64,000 nt of DNA from Chionis minor (lineage: Eukaryota; Chordata; Aves; Charadriiformes; Chionididae), in the NCBI GenBank assembly GCA_013398295.1, contig VZSF01011299.1, positions 344,489 through 408,488 of the forward strand. Reading direction: 5' to 3'. Position numbers and translations under genes: made by a program. Shown piece by piece: positions 11,972 to 24,960 of this stretch. A model generated the notes under the pieces. The model saw only the letters and a program-made list of their open reading frames with translations. It ran no database searches and was not told the DNA's origin. Positions within the stretch are counted from its first letter, which is position 1; every line of letters begins with the position of its first letter.

Positions 11972-13149
11972 TTATGGGTTTTATAACTGTCTTATGTTAA
12001 GGAGAGGCTGTGTGCATAACCCAGGCGCAGGGTGCATGTGGTGTAAACAGGGGGGCAGTGGATGCCCCAAAACCCCTCTCCTCTGCCTCTCCCCTCGGCA
12101 TGCCGGTCTCCAGGGAAGCAAATGCCTTGGAGCATTTCATTTTTCAAGCAGGTGTCAATAACAGAAGAGTTTTTGTAAGGCTGAGGAGTTTAATAAGCTC
12201 AAAGTACTCAAACAGATCCCTTTTTTTGCGCATCTTACAACTCCATCATCATCTCTTCTGCTTGTCCTAAGGAAACAAACATTCAATCGTCCTTTTGTAT
12301 GGAAGGCAGCGGAAGGGATCTCTGGGAATTCATGATAAATTTGGTTGCAAATGCATGCGAAAGGAAAATTGCCGAATGCTTTCAGAAGATTTTCATTTTG
12401 CTCAAGTGTTCACACCACGGCCATCGCCATGGTATTTGATAGCTATCCATTTTGTTGTGTACGTTGCGGCTTTAACCTCTCTTTGAAGGGTCACGTTGGC
12501 ATATCTTTTTTCCTGTAGTCACAGAGAAATAACAATTTCTATGGAAGTTGCTTTCCTCTGCCGTAGCTCCTTCATTTTGACGTTTATCCAACTAAGCAGT
12601 ATCAGAATCTCTTTGACGTGTCCTGGTATCATTTCTGCGAAGGATCAGCGACCTAGCTTGATAAATTTAAAAAATCAGCAATATAACTAAATATGTGACA
12701 TTTATTGAAATTCATTCTTTGCCATGGAGCTACTTTCTTTCAAAAATATTGAGAATAGTAAGGGATTGCAGCTGCAATTTGATTAAATCTACAGTTGTTA
12801 CCATTTGCCTTCTGAAAATTGATTCCCTCCCCTCCCCGTCCCCCAGCTTGACATGCTTATTGATTAAAAACTCCGGGCTGGCCTAAGCCAGCATATATTT
12901 GTTAGTGTTTGTGTGCTTCCCATGCAAGTTTGGACAGGCTTTCGACCGTGGAAGCCGACTCTACTCCTTAGCTATTGGAAATGGTAAGGTTCCCTAGCGA
13001 TTGTTTTAAACTATATGATGACACATCTTTGAACCCCATTGTACGAAGGAAAAATACCTTCTGACTGGAGAGAGATTTCCTGTTTATGTGTGTGTTTGCT
13101 GGAATTAAGCCTTCCCCTGTGTGTTGGCTGAGGGTTTTTTTGGTGGTTC

Positions 13150-13173
13150 TTTTTTTTTTTTTTTTTTTTTTTT
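13150..13173. repeat. T24 homopolymer
   Basis: This is a run of 24 T, preceded by a T-rich region, in intron 1. No flanking retroposon body is recognised. Confidence 0.85.
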
Positions 13174-16100
13174 GTAATCCAAAATGGCAACATGGCAAGT
13201 CACCTCCAGAGTTTATTTTTTGGACAGGATACAGGTCTTTTATTTTCAAAATAGCATGGCTCTGGAGTTGATGATGAAGTATAGGGGCCTCTCAGTTACA
13301 TTTCTACAAGCAGACTCGGTTAATTGAGGTGGCGCAGCTAGAAAGACAGCTAGATTTAGGCAATAAGTAATTAACTTTTATTGACAATTTTATACAATGT
13401 GAGTTGTTCACTTCCCACACAGGAAGTTTTTGGCTTCAGGCAGATGTTCTTTCAGCATAAGGATATGAAATTTGCCAAATGGATAATTTATTTTATAACA
13501 TGGCCAGAATCTTAGCTTCGGTTGCGACTGAAGGGAGTCCCGTAAGATCTTCCGACTCTCTTTGCGAAGCGAAGAGTAGCCCAACAAGTGGCCTCCAGGC
13601 GAGAGCCCCACTGCAGGAGGATTGCATGTGGTACCTGGAAGGCTTTTGGCTGCGTAGACATGGGCAGGTGACCAAAAAACAAAGCGTATATAGCACTCCT
13701 GTCTCTTGGTACCTGGGGTGCCCAAGTTTGTGAGCTGGCTTGTCACCTCTGCACCCTCCGTGCCATAGCTGAACCCCCTTCAGAGGGGAGAGCTGCTGTT
13801 ACGAGACTTAAAAAGGCATTTTTGCCTATAACAGCAACGAGGCCAGACCACCCTGAATTTAGCCAGTAAAGTTACAGTTATTTATTAAATACAGCGTTAC
13901 GGTTTCTGGTTTGCTTCAAATGATGCTCGTTTTAAACAACTGTCTGGGACTGGGAGAAACCTGGACTAATGGACTGATTACGCCGAGGGTTTGTTAGGGC
14001 TGGGAGCCACGTGGCCCCGGTGCGGGATGTCTGCGCCCAGCTCCAGCTGTGCCGGCTGCTGCCCCTGCCCACATCTGGCAGAACACGGCCCTCAGCTGAC
14101 TTCCAGTCCCTCTGTCACCCGCCACAACGGCTCGGACCTCCGACACGTGCGACTTTCTTTCTATGCCTGCTCTTGTGGTCGTGGTACTTGCCTGGTAGGA
14201 ACCGGGAGCGAGACTGTGGCTTCATGGTTGTCCCTGGGAGTCGGGCTGCCGACTCGTCACGGACATGGGGTTTAGCTCCGCCTTCACGTGTGTCCGCACA
14301 GTATTTGCAAACTGGATTTCCTCTCTTTCAGCTTCAATAGAAGATTGAGGTACCTTTTTCCACACAAAATTTTTCTCATTAATATTTGTATAAATTGGTA
14401 ATTCCTGCAGGAACTACTTATTTTTGTCTAAATTTTGTGGAAACAGCAATCCTTTCTGAGCATGTCTAATGAGCGGATGAAAACAATTAGCAGCTATAGC
14501 TGGAATTCCAAACTTACTGATTTTCCCCTTGGTTTAGGAGATATTATTTCCTTTGTTTCTTTGTTCATTTTTTTAGTTTGTTTGAGTTGGATGCTGAACC
14601 TCACCTTTCATTTACATTGCTTTTTCCATATTGAAAATGATCTAGCTAGCATGGTTTCAAGCTCAGTTGAGGCCTATTGTGCCATGTGAACGCCTGGAGA
14701 CATACATGGGTTTTTATTGTTTTTTTCTTTAGCTTTATCATGAATAAGAATGCTTTTTGGATCGGTTGGCCTGAACCAAATCACCAAAATTTCACAACCC
14801 TTAGAGTTACTTATTAAGGCATTGGGATTTGCTTCTCCTCCCTTCACATCCACCCCATGGATGATCCTATGAGGATAAAGGTAGCAGGTTTCTGAGTAAC
14901 CTGAGCCTTTGATAAAATTCCCAGATCTCTGGGTTGTCCCAAATGCATGACTAGAAAAGAACGTCTTTTTCTCTGTAAAACTGAAATAACTTCACGAGCT
15001 TATTCTGTCTTCTGGTATATGCTGGGGTAACTGAGGCTTGGGTTTCTCTCTATCTTTGAGACTGCAATATAGCCCAAATTGGATTAGGATTTCTGTTATG
15101 GGAATTATCTGGTTTTTATCTATTTTTTTATCCCTTCTATCTGTTATGATGTATCCCCGTATCTGTTATGGGTCTTGTATCATTTTCATGTGCCTTTGTG
15201 ACATGTGTCTTCTCATCCAAAAATACCAGATTCTACTGGTCAGGTCTGAGAAAGCAGGGTAAAGCAGAGAGAGGCAGCTTTGCTGAAGACAACGAAAGGT
15301 GTTGGTAGTTAAATTCATGTCAAAAGTTGATTTATTCCATTTTCCTAATGTCATTGAAAATGTTAAATGAATTACTGGATTTATATTCAGTTTTCCTGTC
15401 TACTTCTAGAAAGCGGGTACTAATTTTAAATGTTATATATTACTGTCCTGCAAAACCTTTGCTTAAACTCTTTAGGTTTATTGCTTTTGCTCTTTGGATT
15501 AGAGGCTAATACTTTTCCTGCAGAAAAATGTTTCTTGTTAATACTCGGTATTTTATATCATTCTTAGAAATGCCCAAAGCTCCAGCAAAAAAAAAAAAAC
15601 AAAACAATCGCAATATTAATAATGCTTTAAAAAGTAGGTAGAAGGCAAACAATATTGGACTCCAGTGAAGCAGTGAGCCAATGTGAAGCTCCCTGTGTGA
15701 TTAAGCGCTTCTGCATCGGAGAATATAATCCAAATTTCACACTCAAAAATGCGTTTACCATCCAGTCAGATCAGTGGAAAATGTTGTGCGTGTCTGAGGA
15801 TGCAATTTAGCCCACAGTAGCTGATTAAAAAGTTTATCTTAACTGTTTTTTAACCCTTCTGATGAAGGAAAACTTTGGCATCTGCTCTGCTGTTGCCTTC
15901 CCGTACGTGTTCAAGGACAGTGCTGCATGATAACGAGTTTTATCCTTGTTTGTGTTTGCAGCGCTTCCAAATAGTAAATGAGGGGGTTCCCCCAGCCAAG
16001 ATATAGGTGCCTTTAGTTAAACTCAGGGTGTCTGGATACAAGTGAACTCCATCACCTTCAGTGGACACTATGCAAGTGCTGGAAACAGGTAGAGGACCCA

Positions 16101-19100
16101 CACTTGTACTATGGCTTCATTTCTATGCTTTGCTTTGTTTTCCCCATTTCCTAGTATTTAGTGTTTATTAAGTATATTGTAGTCAGTATCTGAAATTCCC
16201 AAAAGTCTGTTTTTCCTGGTATTGCAAACATTGGGCTTGCATACGAATCACCAGAGAATGTGGCACGGTGGCAACCTTTCACTGTGTCCTTTTGCCTTCT
16301 CAGAGGATTAAATAGCTCCCCCCTTGTCTGGGGATGTCTTCTCCTGTGACATTCTCCAGATTCTGCCAGGTCTCCACCTTGGCTCGTCAGTCAGATTTCA
16401 ACGATGAGAAAATCCCATTGAATCAACCCCACTTGGTAACCTTATGGAATGTCATATCAATTCTGTTCATGCTTCAGAGCTGCAATACGTTAAAACCCCA
16501 TTACATTTTATCTTCCATTAAACCCCATAGAATTCAGTTGCTTTTATTTATATCAAATTCCTTTGGATTTTTGTCCTTATTATCCTGTTCTTACGTATAC
16601 AAAAGAGATGGATTCTAAGGCATGTCCACTTGTGAGAAAGGGATGATCCCCCCCCTCTCCTGGTTATATTCAGAAAGATCGGACCAACAACAGCTATCTT
16701 TTTTCCTGGATAACTATGGCAGGCTGCAGGAGAGGATTAGCTCTGAATGCGGAGCGTGCTACCAGAAGGTGGGAGAGACGAGAGCCACACAGGAGGTAGG
16801 CAAAGTCAGCACAGAGTGCATGAAATCACAAAAATCATTAATGACCTTCTAATTGCAGAACTGAATCCCATGTTTTCCCGCAGGGCTAAAATGAGAAAAT
16901 GCCGTGCATGGTCATTATCAGTCAGGAGGACTGTTTGCCAGTTCTCTGGAGTCTTCTTTCCTTCTGCAAACACATTTGCAAAAATAAGTATGTGTTTGTT
17001 CTTCTTCAGATGTAAGCTGCCATGATAAAATCAGCTTGGGGAGAGCTCAGAGACATCTTTGCTGCTTCCTCAAAATTGCTGCGTGGTTTGTGTTTTTTTT
17101 GTTTGTTTTCAAATCGAGAGGTTTTTATATAACACGCTTTGAAAGAACTCATTTTATGCAAATAACACCACACTTCTCTCGTAAACTAAACACAAGCTGG
17201 GCCAACCTCTGCCTGCAGATAAGCACGCGTGGCTTCCAAAGTTCCCCTGACTGCAGCGGGAGGGCTTCCTGCTTATCTGAGGAGAGTACGCGCCTGAAAT
17301 CCCTGCAGGGCACAAAAATAAGGTAACAACCAGTGAATTGTTTTCACGGTACAAAAAGCCTTTCAGGAATCAGCAAGGAGCAATAAGAGGTGGCTAAAGG
17401 GTAAGAAAGTCCCCCTTTCCCTTCTGGAAAAGGCAAATCTGAAGGCAGGTTATTTACCGAGAACTCCATTTCATGCTATTAATAGGGGTAAAAGCCCATC
17501 AGTCAAATATTTGACTAGGCATGGTTTATAGGGATTTCAAAGGCATATGAAAAGATAATGCCTGTGTCCATTAGCTAGTTACTTGGAAATGCAATGTAGG
17601 TTAATTCAGTCTTTCTTTAAAGAGTAATGATTATCTTCATTAACAATATATAAGATTTTTAAAGATTTACTCTTCTGCACCTATCATCCTTGCTAAGTTA
17701 TGCCTTCTACATCTCAGTATTTACCCTCTATCATCTATTGCTCATTTTAAATGAGGTAATATTGAGATTCCGTCATGTCAACAGATATTCTGCCTTTCAG
17801 GCTGTTTTAAGCACCCGTTTTCTAGTCCTTGGTCAGCTCAACTACCACAGGAATCGATGAGAATGTTGTTTGCATAAAGACTGTGGAGTTGAGTCCTGGA
17901 AAAGGTGGTGGCTTCACAGTAAAGGAATATAACTTATCCTGACAAACCTTAGGTCTGAAACCAGGCTTTCGTGTGAAAATCTAGATGTGTAAGAAGTTAG
18001 ATCTTTCCCGTCATCACCCCCAACAGCTGTATCTTGTTCAAATTTAAATTGCTCAAGTGAATAATTATTAATCACACGAGTAGTCTGTTTTTTTAATGGA
18101 TTAATTTTTTAATTCGAACATGACATACACGGTGCTAATAAGCAATACAATATAATTTGAATATTTTAAGTAGGAGCAGGGATGTAAAAGAAAATGTTCT
18201 TGTTAAAGGACAGTGACCTTTGCTCAGTGCCTGAAGTACTGAATTCAGTGCTATCAGCTACTTAGCTACTCCTCGTGCTCAGGAACAACAGTTGTGATAT
18301 AAAGTCCTAAATTAAAAACATACATTAACTGACATTTCTAGTTTTACTTTTGCCATATGATTTTCCTTTTGGATAAGCAGACCAAGCTTAAAATGATGGG
18401 TAAGATCCAGAGACACTACTTTGGCATCGAAAATGGGGTTTAGAGTTCAGGGTGTAAATCCATGAAAGGGATGCAGAAAGCTAACACGTGCTGGCCACAA
18501 CACTGTCAGGTGCTTAGATTAGGGGGTGCCTGCGCTGCGTGCTGGATATTCCCTGGATCTCACCTGAGCTTCAGCTCCGCAGGAGAAGTCATGTGGAGCA
18601 GTAAGAGGCCCTGGGTCCTGGCCGAGTTATGGCACCAGGCTAAGCTGGTTTGCGGTTCCCAGACAGGATGGAGCCCGGCACCGTGGATGCATCCTGATGC
18701 TGACAGGCAGCCTCCAGCCCCACGCTAAATCCCTGCTCTTCCCCCCAGCCTGCTCGGCTCTGAAGTGGGAGGACTGCTTTGCCCAGGAGGATTCACATCC
18801 ATGCTGCCTGCATCTTCCCATTGGGACAGGGGGAGGAGGAGAGCGAGGACCAGCCGTCAGGCTGGGATGCTGGATCTCTCATGGCAGAAGGGTGGGAGAG
18901 CGCAGGCAGGGGCTGCCCACACCCAGGGGAGGGCAGGCGGCAGAGGGGGGCAGAGCCAAGCCCCGGTCCCAGATTTAGACCTTTGGCCAAGCTGTTCATG
19001 CAGGGATGAAGACTGTGGTTTTAGATCAGCGCCTTTATGGCAGGCAGCGTCCTACAGCTCAGCCTTGCTGTGCTCTGCCTGTTGAAAACACTGGCACGGA

Positions 19101-21867
19101 GCCCTTCATATTTTGGAGGCGTTTTGTAAGAATGTGCTAATTTATCCTCGTGTCACCCCTCTGAGAAAGGTAAATACTCCGAAGTTTGGAAACAGCCTCT
19201 TTGCTTATCTCACAAACTCCTTGAATCTGGCTCCATAGAAATTTCCAAAGGAGACACTCTGGGGTCTGGACAAGTCCAAAACCTGGTACCGAGCCCTGTG
19301 TAAACAAGAACTCCTGAGAGCAGCGGTTGCACGTTTAAGCTCTCCAGGTCTCCCCAAATGAGGGGAAGGGACAGGCTGAAAGAAAGTCAATGAAGCAGCT
19401 GAAAAATACGTTAAGAAAAAAAAGAAAAAAGACCCCGTTAGCATGAAAAAACTTGGACTGCTCAGCCATCCCTGAACACCTTCTTCAAACTACTGAGCTT
19501 TTCAGCATCTTCTGAAGGTCAGCAGAATATTTCGGAATAAAAGCTGTGGCTGACGGACCCTCACTGAGGGAGATCTGCCAAAAAACAGGAGCTGAGGCTG
19601 CTCCAGATCAGCCACTCTACTGATTGCAGCTGTGACACTGCTGCCTCTGGTGAGAGCCGGGATGTCAGATAGGCTGGTCCCAGGCCATTTCGGGATTTAT
19701 GAACACCAATACCGTAAAGTCCTTGGAAGCAGATCATGAATCACAGGTTCACAGCAAGGCAGCAGTCATGCCAATGAGCCATCATTAACTCAGTTTCTAA
19801 ACCGAGTGAAAGTAGGGCATCAGTTAAAGTGCATTGCAATAACATAAACTTGCGGTGACAAAAGCGAGGTCGGCATTAAAAAGAAAAGGTCACAACCTCC
19901 TAACCAAACACAGATGGGAAATGAACACTCTCCTTGACATTGCTCCTGTTTGATTATTAAAAAACTGCTATGAAGCTAAGTAGACCATCAGGTTATTAAC
20001 TTTGGTATCAGATAAAGGATGTGTTCTGCTAAGCTAAGGCAAAAATATAGGCTTCATTACTTTCACTAGGTGGTTTACAAACACAGCCAATTCAGTTTTC
20101 TCCGTGGCCGTTCCAAGGGTCTGCACCACGCTTTTTCATGGGGCAAAGACTACTGAGCTAGTTTTGCATGGAGGCAGTTTGTGTTTGGTTGGACTGGTTA
20201 TCCCAGATACAGCATTACATGATCATGGTCATGATGCTTTTGGAGCCAGCTTGGGCACAGAAGGAGAGCAATCTGCTTTCCAGCACTAAATCTAATACGT
20301 GTGGACAAATCATAGTATCAGCCCAATGGGCTGTGCCAGGCCAGACCCATTCAGCAGCCTCGTAAAAGGTCCTAGATGCAAGGAGGGGGCTTGAAGGCGA
20401 CCTGAGGGTAACACAGGTCCACAAGCAGAGCTTTTTCCCAGCTTCTCCTGGATAAGGCAGCCCCTGGCCACCTCATTCCAGCCCTCGGGCAAGCTCTCCG
20501 AATGCGGGGCCCAGCTCACTCTTACAGATGTGCTGATCTCGCTAGGACTTTGCGTGGAGTTTGACCGTGACATCTGGGCTTGACGAGCTGTGTATCAAGC
20601 AAGGCGTCAGCAACCTATTGGAAATCCTTGACCCTAGGTTTTGTCACTAATTTGCCTTGTGGCTCTCGGGTGCGCGTTGACTAAGGAGGGTGAAGTCATG
20701 GCACGCAGTGGCATGCTTTATGTGCACCCGCGGAGCAGAAGAACTGCCTGACACCATCCTGACAGCTCCGTCAGAGAAAAGAACAGAGCCAGCACAATTT
20801 CTTTTGCTTGGTATCGTAGGCATTTGTACCACACCTAGGAGGAATTCAGGGACTTGTTGGGTTTTAGTTGCTGTTATTATTATACTTAGTATATTTACTG
20901 TGACATCAAAAGGAAACTGAATAATTTGGTGTGCATCCTTTGGTACAGTTTTTATATAATATACTTTATCATTACTATCAGTTGATGTACAGAACTCTTT
21001 TTAATTTTTTTAAGAGATTAATGCTTGGCTGTGAAGAGTCTCAGGGACTCCTAAGAACCATTAGCACCAAATGACAATTAAACTGCAGGAAATGCCTTGC
21101 ATCAAGATCATTCATAATTGCTGTTAGAACATTTAGATCAAATCTGTATGCCGTCTGGGTTACTCATGGCTATCTGCCTTTTAATCTTTTTCATTTTATG
21201 ACCCATGCCATTCCTTTAATTATCACAGTATGGAAGGCTGCTAGCTTTACAAGGCAGGAAGGGCTTCCAAAATCTGCTCTGCATTTCTATACAAGAATTC
21301 AGGTAGATAGATGTTATAACCATAAAGCATAAAGTAGAAAATCTAAGTAAGTGGTGAGGGTAGTTAAGGGAATTGAGCTAAAACTGTGCTTGCAGCCAGG
21401 TTTGCCAACTTGGCTCTTTACGAAAGGAGGAACTACATTCCAAGGAAATTGCACTGTCCCTGTTCTGTACAGACAACCACAAAATGCTCAGACTCATGCA
21501 AAAAGTCAATCAACAGGATCAACTCAGAAATACAAGAAAACTGCCTTGTCCTACTGCAAGGTGTTTTTTATCATACCAAAAAAGACTTGCATCTTTACCT
21601 GAGCTTGTATGACTTCCTCGGTGAACACGCCTGCATTTATCTCAACTGGCTAGACTCAATAAAGGTCCTTGCTTTGCATACACAGTGAAAATACATTAAG
21701 AGATGAATTGGTCTGTCCAAACGTGTGAAAAATTGGGAGTGAAATCCAAATAGCTCCACTTTCACTCACCTGAAACAGAAGACTACCCTTACCCTGTGTT
21801 ATTGGTCATGATGTACAATAAGAAGCATAACATGCTTTCTACCCCTTTCTACACAGCTCCTTTTCTG

Positions 21868-21906
21868 CTTGGACTGAACATTTGGACTGAACACTTGGAC
21901 CGAATA
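21868..21906. repeat. Three tandem copies of a 13-mer (CTTGGACTGAACA)
   Basis: The copies at 21868-21880, 21881-21893 and 21894-21906 differ from each other by one to three bases. This is a short local tandem duplication in intron 1. Confidence 0.75.
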
Positions 21907-24860
21907 AGACGTTCATGTGTCAGTTGTCAGGCTGAATTATTTGCTGCATTATTTATATACCAAGCTTAAGTCTTTGCTAGGACTGGATTTATTTTACTAC
22001 CAGTGTAGTGGTAGAGAGTCACAATAGCATCACAGGTTATTTTCTTACCAAAGCTCCACAATTGCTGATTTGCATTTCAGATGAATGCAGTGGATCAATA
22101 GTGTGTTGTTCAAAGTTTACTTTCTGTTTTCCTGGTACCACTAAACAATATAATAAAATAAAAAAATTCATCCTTATGCATCCAGCTATGGAAAGCTGTC
22201 CTCCTGTATTTAAAGATCCAAATCTATCTGGAAATATAAGCACGAACAAACAAGGAAGGGCCTACCTTATTGTGGGTATTTTCTCCCTGTTTTTCAATTA
22301 TTCTTTGTATATTTTGCACTTCTTTTCTAGCTCCTGTTCTCTCTGGAACTGATTCCTCAGCCTTTAGGATGAGTAGAGTACCACTTCCTCATATGAAAAA
22401 TGTCCCTGGATCACAGCAAATGCTGTATACCACCTTTTAAATTAGTCTTTTTGAGCAACGTATAGCTCTTAATCTGCTTCACCCATTTGTAGTATATCAG
22501 TGAGCATATGCTGACATTCATTACGAAAGAACCTGTAGCGCCATTGTAGCCCATCACAACAAAAAATTATTAAATAGACCCAGTTGTGCTACAGACGCAA
22601 GATATGAATTGGATTTAAGTTGTTAAGATCTGAAGCCAAGTTCAAAGAAAACACTTCACACATTAATGCACTGCAGGGCATCTACGAAAAATAATGCTAA
22701 ATGAATATAAGAGTAACATTTTCTCCACTGCAAAGGATAGATTAGTGTTCTTGCGGTTTAATGCCTGTTAAAAATAAACCTGACAGACAACGAAAATGCT
22801 TCTGTTGATAGCTGCTATGAATTACAATCATATATTGGACCCAGTAATGGACCATGTATATTAAAGAGTATATTTTATGCTGGGAGAGTTTAGATTCTTT
22901 TTTTGTATTTGAATATTGTAAGAAAAGGCTTACAGATCAGTTGGACATGCTAATGAAAGCAATTTCTTCCGACACACACGGATGCACTGGATATGTAGAG
23001 GAGTTAGTTAATGGTAGACCCGCCAGCGATTGCCTAGGCTGTGCCCTGCCCACCGGTTCCTCACCATCAGCCACCTGCATGCACACACGCCTCTTGGAGT
23101 ACCACAGAAACCGCCCAGCTCTGTTACGAATGAATTTGTGACCTAAATCACCACTAAGTCCTGTGACTTTATGCAGTAGGAAAATGCATCATGTTAGTGT
23201 ACATATCACACTGCAAGAAAGTTACGTTCATATCCTAGTCATGATGAGTAACCTAAACTAGAGTTAAAATAGTGCTGAAGGTGAGGGAACGTGGATTTTA
23301 ACTCAGACTAGCCGTTTGAATTCAACTCGGGGATCATTTGTATCTTTGTTTCTGACTTACTCTCTCAAATTTCCTTGTTGTCTGTGTTCTTTTAACTCAA
23401 GGTAGCTCATTCAGATTAGCAACTCTGACTTAAGAACGTTTTTAAACTGTGGGCGTAGAAAATAAGTTAACTTCACTAAGTGTTTTACATATAACCAATC
23501 TTGTCTACAGATGCAATTGATTAATTGAAAAGTCTGGTGAAGACAGGTCAGCTGTGGACTCAGTCTCTTGAAGCAGATGCCAGTGCTGTGACAGATTTGC
23601 AACAACAGATTAAAGTCGGATGGATGGAGCTGTTACCATCTCCCCTCTCGTTTGCCCTGTCCTGTTAAATGATGCTGCCATCTCCATGGCAGGGTGTCTG
23701 ATCCGCAGGGAATCGGGTCCTGAGCTGGCATAGATTTCGGCCCAGGATAGCAAAGCAAGCTGAACGCTCAGGAGCAGTAATCACTATGATTATCCTATAT
23801 AAATTTGCCACCAACAGTCTGGCAGAGCCCAAAGTATCAAGATGTACTATCCCGCTGGAAAAAAATATAAAACTATACTATCAAATATTTCCTTAAAGAG
23901 GGGGAAAGGCTCCCATTTGCTGACAGTAGAGTTTTTGAAATATGAATTAGCATGGCTCTGCTGTTACCTAACTCGAAATGACCTATCTGAGGACTAAATG
24001 TATTCTTGTACAAACACGCTCGGTGTGGAATACGCAGGGCCGCATCATTTCCTTTTCAGCAATAAAGCAAGGAAAAATGAGGTACACCAAACAACCTACA
24101 AAACACTTCCACGTCAGCGTGCTGTCTTAGCTTGTGCAGATCCGCGCAGTGCTTTGTGATGGGAGTTAAATGGGACCCGAGTTGTTGAAGCGAGGGCTAG
24201 GAAAACAAGCGTAACTCTGCTTTCTGGCTTCCTTGCGTATGACAGCTTGAACATTATTCCACAATAAGGCCAGGCCTGACTTGTCAGTATGGTGGCAAAC
24301 AGTGTGAAGAAGAGACAGGATGTTCAATGTTTACAAATTATCACTCAGGCCATAATTAGGGAGAATGAAACTTGTAGGAAAAAAGGTTGCCATTGGGGAG
24401 CCACTAATGGTGCACAAACACTCCAGGCCAAGCCTGGTGGGAAGCGTCAGCCGTGGCACTTGAGGTTGCCAGGCACGCTAATATGACGCATCATTACTAG
24501 CCACTTGCAACGCTTGGCCAAAATGCATTTTCTCATCAGTTATACAAGCTAGTGTCTGCTGAGGGATGGAAAAACGAGCACATCATGACACAGGCTTTGA
24601 AAATACTTCTTACAAAGAAATAATCCATCCACAGCTATTCCTTGCTGATACTTATCACGGGCCGAAGCTTACAAGTCTTCTGTGGACACATGAAAGACAC
24701 ACTGACACGCAAGTCACAGGGAGGTCACAAAAGAATGAACAGCATCCATCATTCAAACCAAATAGAGAAACAAAGGGCTTGCTTGTTTTCTTTTTGCAAC
24801 TGATAGGCAGCAACTAGTGCGTTGACTTGTATTCAAAAAGTGTATCTATAGCCTAAGTAT

Positions 24861-24960
24861 TTTGGTTCTAATTCAGCAAAACTCTTTAAGTGCTTAAGAT
24901 CAACTGAAATTACATTTGGATATGTGCTAAGGAGAACTGGGACTATTGGACCTTTGAAGA
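24861..24960. repeat. Possible ancient amniote interspersed repeat remnant
   Basis: The phrases ATTCAGCAAAACTCTTTAAG and GTGCTTAAGATCAACTGAAA resemble a palindromic repeat that I remember as common in turtle, crocodile and bird genomes (AATTCAGCAAAGCACTTAAG type). The match is from memory and is degenerate, so this is only a candidate. Confidence 0.35.

Noticed and set aside
11944..11985. Rho-independent terminator look-alike
   Set aside because: A hairpin with a T-rich tail, but in vertebrate DNA such structures do not terminate polymerase II in this way.
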